From Rheum nobile (lineage: Eukaryota > Streptophyta > Magnoliopsida > Caryophyllales > Polygonaceae), in the NCBI GenBank assembly GCA_027886185.1, contig WOAB01000728.1, positions 124,001-188,000 on the forward strand: a stretch of 64,000 nt of DNA, written 5' to 3'. Position numbers and translations under genes: made by a program. This document shows, piece by piece, positions 45,489 to 56,522 of the stretch; the stretch's first letter is position 1, and each line of letters starts with the position of its first letter. A model generated the notes under the pieces. The model was given only the letters and a program-made list of their open reading frames with translations, was not told the DNA's origin and searched no databases.

Positions 45489-46573
45489 TTCATGTATATA
45501 ATATAGTATTTGGTTATATTTCATGTATATACTATAGTATTTGGTTATATTTCATATATATACTATAGTAATTGGTTATATTTCATGTATATACTATAGT
45601 ATTTGGTTATATTTCATGTATATACTATAGTATTTGGTTATATTTCATGTACATACTATAGTATTTGGTTATTATTCATGTATATACTATAGTATTTGGT
45701 TATATTTCATGTATATACTATAGTATTTGGTTATATTTCATGTATATACTATAGTATTTGGTTATATTTCATGTATATACTATAGTATTTGGTTATATTT
45801 CATGTATATACTATAGTATTTGGTTATATTTCATGTATATACTATAGTATTTGGTTATATTTCATGTATATACTATAGTATTTGGTTATTATTCATGTAT
45901 ATACTATAGTATTTGGTTATATTTCATGTATATATATAGTATTTGGTTATTATTCATGTATATACTATAGTATTTGGTTATTATTTCATGTATATACTAT
46001 AGTATTTGGTTATTATTCATGTATATACTATAGTATTTGGTTATTATTTCATGTATATACTATAGTATTTGGTTATATTTCATGTATATACTATAGTATT
46101 TGGTTATTATTTCATGTATATACTATAGTATTTGGTTATATTTCATGTATATACTATAGTATTTGGTTATTATTCATGTATATACTATAGTATTTGGTTA
46201 TATTTCATGTATATACTATAGTATTTGGTTATTATTTCATGTATATACTATAGTATTTGGTATTATTTCATGTATATACTATAGTATTTGGTTATTATTT
46301 CATGTATATACTATAGTATTTGGTTATTATTCATGTATATACTATAGTATTTGGTTATATTTCATGTATATACTATAGTATTTGGTATTATTTCATGTAT
46401 ATATTATAGTATTTGGTTATATTTCATGTATATACTATAGTATTTGGTTATATTTCATGTATATACTATAGTATTTGGTTATATTTCATGTATATACTAT
46501 AATATTTGGTTATATTTCATGTATATACTATAGTATTTGGTTATATTTCATGTATATACTATAGTATTTGGTT
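45489..46573. repeat. 31-bp minisatellite, about 35 copies
   Basis: Unit TTTCATGTATATACTATAGT plus ATTTGGTTATA, head to tail, with small indels (ATT inserted or A lost) and few substitutions. No unique spacers, so not CRISPR-like. It ends exactly where PMD coding sequence begins on the other strand. Confidence 0.95.
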
Positions 46574-48845
46574 ATACGCCTCACCCAAATTCCGATACAG
46601 GACAACCAATACGCCGACTCCCCAGGCATAACAACCGCTACGGTCGTGGTCATAGACTAGCGCCATGTACTTGTACTAGACGGCGTTCGTCGACTTGTCC
46701 GGGAAAACGGTACAGCCGAGGAGCATCATCAAGTACATGGATGCTATGCGTCGGTCATCCCTCTCTGGACTGGATAGCTGCTCAGTCGACCTCAACAAGA
46801 GGGACTCTATCGGAATACCGCCACCACCGAACCACTGGGACACCAACTCCTGGTTCGCCCCAGTAACAGCGCATACGTGATCTCTGACGACGGGGTCCGC
46901 CATATCAGTGGTGACGCTCAAGCCGTCGATGGGAATCGCCAGGATGCGCGCGACATCGTGGAGCGTGATAGTGATCTCGCCCCACGGGAAATGGAACGAG
47001 CTCGTCTCCGGATGCCAGCGCTCGACGAACGCAGAAATAAGCACGTCGTCGACACTCCTGAAGTTCACCTCCCTCATAGAGGTGATACGGCTCCGCTGCG
47101 CAAAATCCCACCAGGTGTCAGGAGCCGCTGTAATGTGCTGGTTCATCTGCCAATGCCACGGCTTCCTGGTGTACGTCTTCAAAACCTTCATCATCTGAAA
47201 AAGAAATAACAAAATTAGTATTATACTAGCATTTTCATATTTTCATTTACAAATCTTAGACTACATCAAAGACGTACCGTATCATCCACGCGCGCAACGG
47301 GTGGTGGGGGCTCCGGAAGTGTCAACGCCAATGTCATGTCCCATAGGACCCTGGTGACGTGGGTCGTATACGTACCCAGGAGGTGAGGAACGAGGGGCCC
47401 TCCTGGCATCCAAGGCTCTGCGGGACCCGCCTGCTCGGGAACCGGATCTGCCTGCTCCTGAGCCGGATCCACCTGCTGCGGAGCCGGATCCACGTGCTGC
47501 GGAGCCGGATCCCCCTGCTGGGGAGCCGGATCCGCCTGCTGGGGAGACTCGTCCATCCCCAAGTCCTCTGCGGGTCCATCATAATAGTCGCGCTGGAAGG
47601 CCGCGTCGGCAACGACAACTGCCTCCTCCCCCAGATCCATGGACGAGGTCGATGAGGAAGACAGAGACAACGACGGGTCAGACCTGGTCACGCCCACCTG
47701 CACTCCCGTCGCGACGTCCTGTGTCGCGTCTAGGACGGGAAGCAGATCCACTGAAGCGGCCACTGAAGCGGCCCGACGAGTCGATGCTGTGACCTTATTC
47801 CTCCGCGCCAGCTGACCGGACCCACGTCGGGGCCGTCTCACAGACAACATCGAGGCTTGCAAAGCCTTTTAATAACATATTAACTCGTCAATTTCATATC
47901 ATAAATTTTAGTTTCATATACACATTTGTTTTTCTAAATTCAAGTTAAATTATTATAACTGAAATCCAAAATTCAATACCTAAATTCAAATTCAATTTTT
48001 ATAACATAAATATAAATTTCTAAAATTAATTACATATCAACAATTTCAAATGAACAATTTCTACCTTAATTTTTATAAACAAATCTCAAATCTAAATATT
48101 AATTTTAAACAATTTTATAATTAATTACAGATCAATAATTTCTAATTGCAATACATATTTTATTCTAAATTTTAATCAATTAAAAATAAATTTCTAAAAT
48201 TCATAAATAATATTTTCTAAAATATAAACATTCGTTTTTTGAAACAAATCTAGAATTAATTTCAGATCAACAATTTCTAAATGCAATATCTATTTCTAAA
48301 TTCAATACTTATTTTATTCTTAATTTTCATCAATTTAAAATAAATTTCTAAAATTCATAACTATAAATTATTAAAATATAACTATAAATTTTTATACATA
48401 AATCTATAATTAAATACAGATAAACTATTTCTAAATGCAATACCTATTTCTAAATATAATATTTATTACATTCTAAATTTTCATTAATTCAAATAAATTT
48501 CAATTCCGTTCATACCTCTCGTCTACCCCAGGTAGAAGTCTGACCGGGTGTCGCAGGATCGTCTCCGCGTCCGCGTCCCCCTCCTCGTCTGCCCCGCGCT
48601 CGGATAAATCGGGTCCGGACAGTACCTCGTCCTGCATCGCCATCCGGACCACCACCGGCCATATCTCCGACGTCACCGCCAGGAACATCAGCACCGCCAC
48701 CGGCCACCTCTGCAGCAACAAGAGCACCGCCGCCAGCCGCCCAGCTCTCCACGCCGCCTGGAATGCCATCATCGCCTCCTCGTCCGCCAATCGCACCGCC
48801 TCGAGCCTCGCCGGAGGAGTCACCACCACCGCCACTGTTCGCCAT
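46573..48845 (-). pseudogene. Plant mobile domain gene of MULE-2, C-terminus replaced by minisatellite
   Basis: Exon 1 at 48845-48516 is glycine-rich and starts MANSGGGGDSSGEARGG. A long AT-rich intron follows (48515-47856). Exon 2 (~47855-47278) has a PAPQQ/VDPAQEQ proline-glutamine repeat and ends at a GTACGTC donor. Exon 3 starts at 47194 after TTTCAG: MMKVLKTYTRKPWHWQMNQH, NFRSVDDVLISAFVERWHPE, FHFPWGEITITLHDVARILA, IPIDGLSV, DKSTNAV, a stop (TAG), then YKYMALVYDHDRSGCYAWG and VLVVLYRNLGEAY, where the frame enters the 31-bp array. It is homologous to the MULE-1 PMD, but everything after the YRNLGEA motif is missing. Confidence 0.85.
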
Positions 48846-49029
48846 CGTCGGAGATAAGAGGAGGAGAAGAAGAACAAGAAGAAGAAGGAGAGAAATGGAG
48901 GAGGAGGAGAAGGAAGGAGTGAATCGGAGGGGGAGAGCCGCCGTAAATTGTACGCCAGGAGACGCCGCAGGGAGAGAGAAGGAAGAAGAAGAGAGGAAGA
49001 AGAAGAGGCCGCGCTCGGCCTCTTAAAAC

Positions 49030-49345
49030 CTAGTCTGTACGCCATAATATGGCATACGCCATAATATGGCGTACGCCATATTATGGCGTACTGGCTAGGG
49101 CCGAGTTGGGCCAGCCCAATTATGTTCTGTACGCCATATCATGGCGTACAGAACATAATTGGGCTGGCCCAACTTATTTATTTTTCATTTAAAATAAATA
49201 CAAATACGTATTTTTTTGTACGCCATATTATGGCATACAAAAAAATACGTATTTATATTTATTTTTTTCCCTGACCACTTTTGGCTTATTTTTGCTTATT
49301 TTTATATTCGTACGCCTCGACATGACGTATGCCATAATATGGCGT
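49030..49345. repeat. Right-end hairpin chain of MULE-2
   Basis: 49035-49090 is a run of alternating GTACGCCATAATATGGC / GCGTACGCCATATTATGG palindromes. 49105-49173 is a perfect hairpin with 33-nt arms (GTTGGGCCAGCCCAATTATG ... and complement) around ACGCCATATCATGGCGT. 49191-49266 is another (AATACAAATACGTATTTTTT / AAAAAAATACGTATTTATAT) around GCCATATTATGGC. All share one core but have different arms. Confidence 0.9.
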
Positions 49346-49395
49346 ACAAAATGTCGCGCGTACAGCAAAAAAACGTCGTGCGTATAGTGGCCGCG

Positions 49396-50260
49396 AATAA
49401 TAATACTGTAAAAAAACTAAACAATAATTACTTACTTTCATATTACTGATTTACCCTTTTCTCTCTTGTGCCTGATTACTCTTCCAAAAGTTGAGTTCTC
49501 GTTTACGGTCAATTATACCTCCATTGGAGCTCCAAGAGTGGGGCAAAACAACATATACCCACACTGCTATTTTTGCAGCTTCATCTGGAGTCGAATTCGC
49601 CGGTGACGACAACTCTTGTTTCGATTAGGGTGAAGAATTTTAACACATTAGTTTTTTGAAAACCCGGTCGGAATTAATAATTCATTGAAACTCTGCAAAA
49701 ATGCTCAAAAGGGGGTTGAATGGCTGCCATGCATTTACCATCCTCCACCTTTTCAAATCTTCGATCCTCCATTCAACATCAGCGACCTCCAAGGATGCCT
49801 ACCATGGCTGCGTACCTGGTCAATTCGGTCGACCTCCAAGGATGCCTACCGTTGCTAACTATGTCAGTCGTTGCTTCAGACAATCGCGTGGTGGAGGAAG
49901 TCGTTGCTTCAGACTATCGCGTGGTGGAGCAAGGGCGGAGTTGAGAGGATTTTTGGAAAGAAGACGATAGAATGAACTTGAAAAAGAAGATTGGGGGAAG
50001 AAGATGCTAACGTAAAACCTAGTTTACTTTTGACTTTTCAACTTCCATTTATAAAACTAAATTTTTCTTACCTCAGGCACAATTAATGAGTATATAATAT
50101 TTAAATTAATTAGCAAAATTTAAAAGACATGGCAAGGAGGTAGTCTACCCTTGGGGTAGGAGAATCACCCCCCATTAATTGAATATTCGAATTGAAAACG
50201 GGACTGAAATCGACCATTAACGCAAGCTTGAGGCCGCACGAGCTGAGGTTGAAGAAGTTG
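49396..50260. other. Uncharacterised flank of MULE-2 with small direct repeats
   Basis: Contains duplicated CGACCTCCAAGGATGCCTAC (49788 and 49837) and duplicated GTCGTTGCTTCAGAC plus TATCGCGTGGTGGA (about 49866 and 49899). A short frame, 49701-49970, spans them but has no recognisable domain. Confidence 0.5.
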
Positions 50261-51457
50261 TTGGTCGTGGCCCCTTACTTTTGGCTTAATTGTAATTTCT
50301 TCCCGAACTTTTCAAGTTGTGGCTAAGATACCCATATTTTAATTTTTAAAAATTACAAAAATACCCAAACTTGTTATAATATTATCCTAAGTTTATTTAT
50401 ACATTTTGATCCAAATTTAAGATGAAAGAAAAACCAAATTAGGTTTGCTTTAAGCTTAAGTTACACATTCTCATATATTTACCCACATTTAAATCTTAAT
50501 TAACATATTGTTAATCTTAACTTAAATAATTTATGTTAAATTGATAACTTTATCTAATTTAAAATTAACATAATGTTAAAATAAATTTAAATAAACCATG
50601 ACTTAAATATGTATCATACTTAGGGTAGGAATTGATTAATTTACATCCACTTTTAGAAATGAATTAATACTTGTCATAGTTTTTACTAAAAAAATATACT
50701 CTTATGTAGAAATGAGGGTTACTACAAGAACAACTATTCAACAGTTTACAGATCAAAATGATAAATATTGAAGTACATCAGACTAAAACTCGTGTCAATA
50801 AACTTCAGCATCATGTTCAATTGAAATTCCACAAAATATTGTCACTAAAAAACCAGATTATCATTTGATAGGATAAATATATAAGTATGAGACGATTAAT
50901 ATTGACGCCGATTAAAATCATGTATCTTGTGCAATTCAAAGTTACTTGTTTACCAAATATAACCGGAGAATTATTGAACTGTGTGAGGATATATTGAAGT
51001 GCGTCACACTAAAACTCGTGTCAATAAATTCGTCTATCATGTTCAATTGAAGATCCATGGTGTAGTAGAAACGAATTAAGGTTTTAGGGTTCATTAGGAT
51101 TGAATGGAAGAGTGTCAGGATTGAAAATAAGCACTGGCATGAAGATAACAAAAACATTTGATAAAGATCTCACTAAATCTTTACTTTCAATCTTTAATAA
51201 TCTTTAATAAAAAATGAATTGAGGTTTTACGATTTTGTCTACTTTTTGATAATTTTCATTTAACAATTTGAGCTTCTTTTCATAAAAATTTATATATTTT
51301 TCTGATTTTTTTATTTTAAAAGAAAAGGAAAAAGAAAATAGAACTTATGGCAAAAATACGCAAATAGGTATGCTTTGCTATTTGTAGTTTGTGGGTATTT
51401 TTACAAACTTATTTTTATAAATTGGGGTACTCATACAAATTCGCAATATTTTAATAA
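50261..51457. repeat. AT-rich flank with direct repeat and a MULE-3-like 5' remnant
   Basis: A block of about 75 bp (TTGAAGTACATCAGACTAAA, ACTCGTGTCAATAAA, ATCATGTTCAATTGAA) occurs at about 50763-50832 and again at 50992-51055. From 51062 to 51215 the sequence resembles the 5' part of the MULE-3 transposase region (38900-39040): AGATCTCACTAAATCTTTAC versus AGATCTCACAAAATCTTTGA, CATCTTTAATAAT. It is probably a decayed end of the same MULE family. Confidence 0.5.
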
Positions 51458-52544
51458 CGGAGTTTTCGTGTGGTACCCTTGAGTTTTTGCAATTTTCGTG
51501 AAATACCCGAAGGTTTGTTATATTTTGCGTGGTACCCTTGAGGTTTTGACAAATTTCGCCAAATACCCTTGACGTCAAAAAGTTAAATTTGGGTTCAGCC
51601 GTTAACTCCTAAAAAAAGAAAAATATATATTAAATTACAATATGAAAAATCAAGGTCTATTTGGATCGTATTTAATTTATAATTATAACATGGAATTTAG
51701 TATAAATTTATTTAATCTTGCATTATTAAATATAATAAAATATATTGAAATACGCAATTTAAACAAATCCTAATTCACTTATATCCTCCTCTTTTCAAAT
51801 ATAAATGTATCACAAATAATTAAGTCGAGAAGTGTTATTTTCTTCTTTTTTTTCTTTTTTTTTTGTTCTGAATTTTCTTATTTAGTCTGTGTGGTACTCT
51901 AAACTATAATTCTCATCCCCATACGATGTCGATTTTATAATATATATATATATAAGTAAAAGATTATTTATCTTTACACATAAATGAAGCATAAGACCAC
52001 CAACTTTGATATTATTGTTTGAAAAAATAAAAGCACACGACCTTTCCACTGTTTAGATTTATATAAAACAAAATACATAGTTTACTTGTAGTTAGGATGA
52101 TTGTTCGTTCATATTTATTCTTAGATATTTTGATTTCTGAATGGTTTTATACACATTCATCTCGACTTAATTATTTTTTATACATTTATATTTGAAGGGG
52201 GGGGGGGGGGGGGGATATAAGTGATTTAAGATTTGTTTAAATTGCATATTTTGATATATTTTATTATATTATAATGCAAGATTAAATAAATTTATACTAA
52301 ATTCCATGTTATAATTATAGATAAAATACGATCCAAATAAACCTTGATTTTTCATATTGTAATTTAATATATATTTTTTCTTATTTTAGGAGTTAACGGT
52401 TGAACCCCAAAATTTAACGTTTTTTGACGTCAAGGGTATTTGGCGAAATTTGTCAAAACCTCAGGGATACCATGCGAAATATCACAAACCTTCGAATATT
52501 TCGCGAAAATTGCAAAAACTCAAGGATACCACGCAAAAATTTCG
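51458..52544. mobile_element. Foldback MULE with very long TIRs
   Basis: Inverted arms of about 340 bp: left 51458 to ~51800, right ~52205 to 52544. They share CTTGAGTTTTTGCAATTTTC, TTTGACAAATTTCG and the ATTACAATATGAAAAATCAA block. The 9-mers outside are TTTTAATAA and TTTTAATTA (8/9). The interior of about 400 bp is AT-rich, noncoding, with a G run at 52197-52213. Size, TIR and TSD fit a non-autonomous Mutator-like or foldback element. Confidence 0.85.
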
Positions 52545-53099
52545 TTTTAATTATGAATAAAAGAGGATGGAATCTACATTAGAGAGAAAATCAAATGAAT
52601 AAAAGATCTCCCTCCCATCGCCTTCTTCTTTCAACCTCTTCTTTCAGCGTTCAACTTTTGTAAAGAGTGTATTACATAATATTTATATAGTTGTGTTTAA
52701 TATTCATGCATACACTTTGTATTAGTCATTAATATGCTCTATGTAGTATTGAATATCTCACTAGTTGAAATTTAATTTCGAAGTATATGCTTTTCATTTT
52801 CCTTTATTTGAGATATTGGGTGCTCGATATGAGGGAGATATCAATTGATTATTCAACACATATATTAAGATAAAAAAACATATAAATATAGAGGCCATAA
52901 CTTCAATATTAGGACTCAAAACTTGAGTCCCAGGATCGAGTTCAAATTATTGTGATACAAAGCTTCGCAAATGAACATCCAACCGTACGTTTATAAGTTT
53001 ATAACATAGATAAGAACCATTTGTGGATCAAACAAAAAGCAATTCCGAATACAGAAATAATATAGTGATTATGAGCCATTTATTTCAATTCATTAATAA
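52545..53099. other. AT-rich intergenic, no recognised feature
   Basis: No coding or repeat structure seen up to the UGT fragment. Confidence 0.4.
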
Positions 53100-54047
53100 T
53101 CAAACGGCAAATAACTTGATGGATATAATATGAAAGTCGTTGTGGATCAACTGTGTGAACTCGATCATTAGACTTGTTCGATCCGCGACGATCTCGTCAG
53201 TGGCGCGAACATAGCCAGCCAACTTTTCCAATGATTCGTAAGAGGAACCCCCAACCTCCACACACACTTTCGCCTTGTTCTTCAAACAAGTTACTTGTTC
53301 TCTCATCTCTACCCCTTCCTCGTCTACCATCAACCTTCTTATAGCCCTCTCTATCGCCCGCCTCTCCAATTTCTCCTCAAAGTAGAGCCCGATCTTCCAA
53401 ACGTCGCTCACATATCGAGCATTCGACAGCTGGTCACCGATGAAAGGCATGCAAATCATGGGCACTCCTGCATGGATGCTCTCTAGGATCGAATTCCATC
53501 CGCCGTGGGTCCAAAATCCGCCCACCGAAGGGTGGGCCAGCACCTCCAACTGTGGGGCCCAGCTGACCACAAGGCCTCTCCCCGTGACACTCTCCATGAA
53601 CTCCTCAGGCAGCAACTGATCGTTTTCGTTCAGCCCACGAACTAAGCCTGGGCGAACCGCCCACAAGAAGGGTATGTTGGAAGCGGCTACGCCTCGAGAG
53701 AGCTCAAGAAACGAGGGTACCGAGGCTTATGTAGAGGACGGAGTTGAGTGGTTTGGTGTCCAGCCAAGGAATGATGCAGCTAGAAGTAGTTGTTGTTGGT
53801 GTTGTTGAAGGCGGATTCAAGAGGTGGATTGGACCACAAGTGAAGACGGGGATCGAGAGTTGGTCCCCTACTCTGGCAAGTGCATGGGGTTCGAGCTCTC
53901 TAAAAGAGTTGAAGATGATGCCATCGGAGGCCTTGATTTCTCTCAACATGGCAGGTATTACTTCGTCCGGTAGTGCTTGATCTCACGCTTTAATCATTGG
54001 GAGGTCTTTGATTTTAAAAGGTAACACTTCTTGCACCCTTGCCTCTT
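53100..54047 (-). pseudogene. UDP-glycosyltransferase (family 1, UGT76-like) 3' half
   Basis: Leftward. The segment starts LPFKIKDLPMIKA, then DQALPDEV, FNSFRELEPHALARV, PVFTCGPIHLLNP, WLDTKPLNSVLYISLGTL, then after a frameshift SRGVAASNIPFLWAVRPGLV and the PSPG sugar-donor box: WAPQLEVLAHPSVGGFWTHG, GWNSILESIHAGVPMICMPF, IGDQ. The box, including HGGWNS and the terminal Q, is intact. Plant UGTs transfer sugar from UDP-sugars to small molecules. About 200 N-terminal residues (acceptor side, catalytic His) are absent, roughly where UGT genes of this group have an intron. Breaks: TGA after MIKA (53983-53985) and the frameshift near 53705. Confidence 0.88.
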
Positions 54048-54433
54048 TCTCTGTCCATTAATATTTACACCACATATACAAACGTCGCGGTTAATTTATA
54101 CAATATCCGTTCTAAAATATTAGTTGTCTTTTGATATTAGTTTTAAGACAAGTATTAGTAAAGCTAGATTAATGCTATAAAGTCTTCCTAATATCTTGTC
54201 ATCTATTAAGAATGTATTAACTATATTAACTCATTTTATAAAGTGGCGCCGACAACTTTTTCGGGAACAATTCCGGTGGGCTCCGGCCAATGTCAACACC
54301 GGAAAATGGAAGCATTAGCTTCGTCTACACGAGTACATTCTCGTAATGTACTCATACGACAAAAATGATTTCCGTTTGAATGAGAAATGGAGGCCCAAAG
54401 TTGGTTGCATATAATTCATAAACTTAGGAACAT
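54048..54433. other. Intergenic, no recognised feature
   Basis: AT-rich to 54240, then a short GC-richer stretch (TTCCGGTGGGCTCCGGCCAA) without coding signal. Confidence 0.35.
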
Positions 54434-55015
54434 GTTGGGTACAAATTTGTCCCACATTGAAAGTTTGGAGATAAATATCCTAGTATATATACTAGGAAAT
54501 TGGATCCAAGGTTGTGGCCTTGGGTCACCACCAATGTGTAATGGAGAGAGGATCAAATGTGTAATGGAGAGAGGACCTAGCTCATCAAGACCACACGCGC
54601 TCGGGCTGGGCCTTGGGTCCTCTTTTTTTTTTTTTTTTTTTTTCTAAATCGAGTCTGAGAGTACTACGCAGAACAAGTTCATAGCCTTCTGTGTTTTGGA
54701 CCTAGCTCATCAAGACCACACGCGCGCCGAGCCGTGCTCGGGCTGGCCAACCAACCCTCTATCTTTTTGGGCCAATCCAGAAGGCCCATCAGTTGGGCTT
54801 TGACCCAGTCCGGGGCAGTTCAGCCTTGACCCGGTCTTCCTCGTTATTCTCCTCCACGCTGTTACCAGGCTCCTTAAAGGAACAGTTCTGTTCTCATTCG
54901 AAAACTACCAGAACATCAATCTCCTCTTCCTCCCTTCTCTGTTTTTCTAAATCGAGTATGAGAGTACTACGCAGAACAAGTTCGTAGCCTTTTGTGTTTT
55001 GGTTGCACAATTCAG
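54434..55015 (+). repeat. Possible LTR with internal rearranged duplications
   Basis: TGTTGGGTACAAATTTGTCC CACATTG at 54434 and CTAGTATATATACTAGG resemble the starts of plant copia LTRs or TRIM elements. Inside, AATCGAGT.TGAGAGTACTAC plus GCAGAACAAGTTC occurs at about 54650 and 54954. GACCTAGCTCATCAAGACCA occurs at 54574 and 54700. AATGGAGAGAGGA is doubled (54540, 54563). A T run lies at 54622-54644. No partner LTR or primer-binding site was found. Confidence 0.35.
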
Positions 55016-55279
55016 AAGAGTTTGCAGTTGTATCATGGGATTCGGAACGCCGAAGAACCGTCGCAATACAGGACGTTTTCAGAATTAAGGAAAGAGATCC
55101 AGTCTCGACTCTGCACCAAATTCAATCCGAATATCGTTCGGTATAATTTCGTTGTTCTAATTACAATTTATGTGCGTTTCTATTATTGCAAATTAATTCT
55201 GTTCGATTCTGAAATAGCGTTCCCACTCTTTTGAGTTAACAAATGACCCAATTTAAGGAAACAAAAAAAAATTGCATCA

Positions 55280-56095
55280 AAATTCTACTTCAAACATGTA
55301 AAGTTAACTTTTTTAAAGCAATAAATGCACATATTCAATAGAAGGTGGTTGAGCATTTTCTAGAATTAAGAAAATGGTTTTATATTATTAATGTGTGTCT
55401 ATGGGCACACAATAAAAACTTTATATTTAGTAATAATCTCTTTTAGGTACTAGTTAAAAAATTTTTCTAGGAATTCACCCTTTCTACTTTAGAAAATATT
55501 TAATTTTTTTTTCCAAATTTACACTCTTAACATGTGCTCATGGGCATACATTAGACAAACTCTTACTATTTTTATAGTTTTTGTTAAAGAGAGTACGTGT
55601 AAAGTAACTTTTTAAAGCAATAAATGCACATATTCAATAGAAGAAAGATGGATCTTTTTATAGAATTAAAAAATAATTATATATTAACATATTTACTACA
55701 TACATAATCTTTTTTACAGAATGAACTAAATCTACGTACATGCAAATTATATATTTGACAAATAAATACCCTACATACTCAAATACAATATGGAATAACA
55801 TTTTTATTGAATTAAGAAATAGCCATATATTATCATATCAATATCCATGTCTACTTTAATGTGAAGTTAGTTTTTTTAGCAAATAAATGCACATACACAA
55901 CAGAGAGTGGATGAATAATTTAACAGAATTAAGAACATGGTCATATATTAAAATATTTACTATAAATAGGTTTTCTTAAAGACTGAATTTATTCTAATGT
56001 ACAAGTAAAATTTCTTTTTTTGTACGAATACATGCCCCTATATATTCAATATAATATGGAAGAACATGTTTATCAAATTATGAAAATAGACATAT
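55280..56095 (+). repeat. Diverged tandem repeat, about five units
   Basis: Copies at about 55290, 55600, 55740, 55860 and 55990 share the order GTAAAGT.ACTTTTT, AAATAAATGCACATA.TCAA, GAATTAAGAA and TGGTCATATATTA. Spacing is uneven (120 to 310 bp) and identity low, so the array is old. Confidence 0.6.
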
Positions 56096-56522
56096 TCAAT
56101 TTTTTTAAATATTTTTTTTATAGAATAAAATATAATAAAATCTATAATTTTTAATTCTCTGATTTCAAAATTTTAAACCAATTATATAATTAATTAGCAT
56201 TTTTTTAAGATAGTAATGTTCGAGTATAATTTAAAAAACATTCACCTTAAACGTGAAGTCATACTCAATAGTAAATTGGAAATATGAAATAATTAATTTA
56301 ATTAAAATGCAGTAAAACTTATAAATTAACCATTATAACTTAAAATTATAATAATAAATTTATAATAAAATATATTATAGTATCTTTTATTAAGATAATA
56401 TTTAAGTATTAGTTAATAAACATAAATTTTAAAGTCATTCACTTGTATAATAAAACATTGGAGCAAATAAAATTTGGTTTTAAACTCACATATATTACAA
56501 TAAGAATTACACTTAGAATAAA

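Larger units (their letters stand above)
40460..49395. mobile_element. MULE-2: Mutator-like element with transposase-OTU fusion and PMD gene
   Basis: Inverted ends of about 85 bp share CGCGACATTTTGTACGCC, TTTTTTGCTGT.CGCGCGAC and ACTATA.GC.CGACG. The flanking 9-mers AATAATAAG (40451-40459) and AATAATAAT (49396-49404) are an 8/9 TSD. The element is 8936 bp, so probably an autonomous-size relative. Layout: left hairpin, transposase-OTU rightward, two minisatellites, PMD leftward, right hairpins. Confidence 0.88.

Noticed and set aside
44627..45524. Long - strand frames with FFYNPPYWAYLG repeats as a repetitive protein gene
   Set aside because: They are translations of the minisatellite in several overlapping frames, with no start context, splice sites or domain.
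45882..46378. + strand VFGYISCIYYSIWLLF frames as a membrane protein
   Set aside because: Produced by the 31-bp array, whose length rotates the frame; no gene features.
45489..46573. 31-bp repeats as a CRISPR array
   Set aside because: Units are head to tail with no unique spacers, in a plant genome, inside a transposon.
47359..47655. Arg/Ser-rich + strand frame as a gene
   Set aside because: Antisense shadow of the Pro/Gln repeat in the MULE-2 PMD gene.
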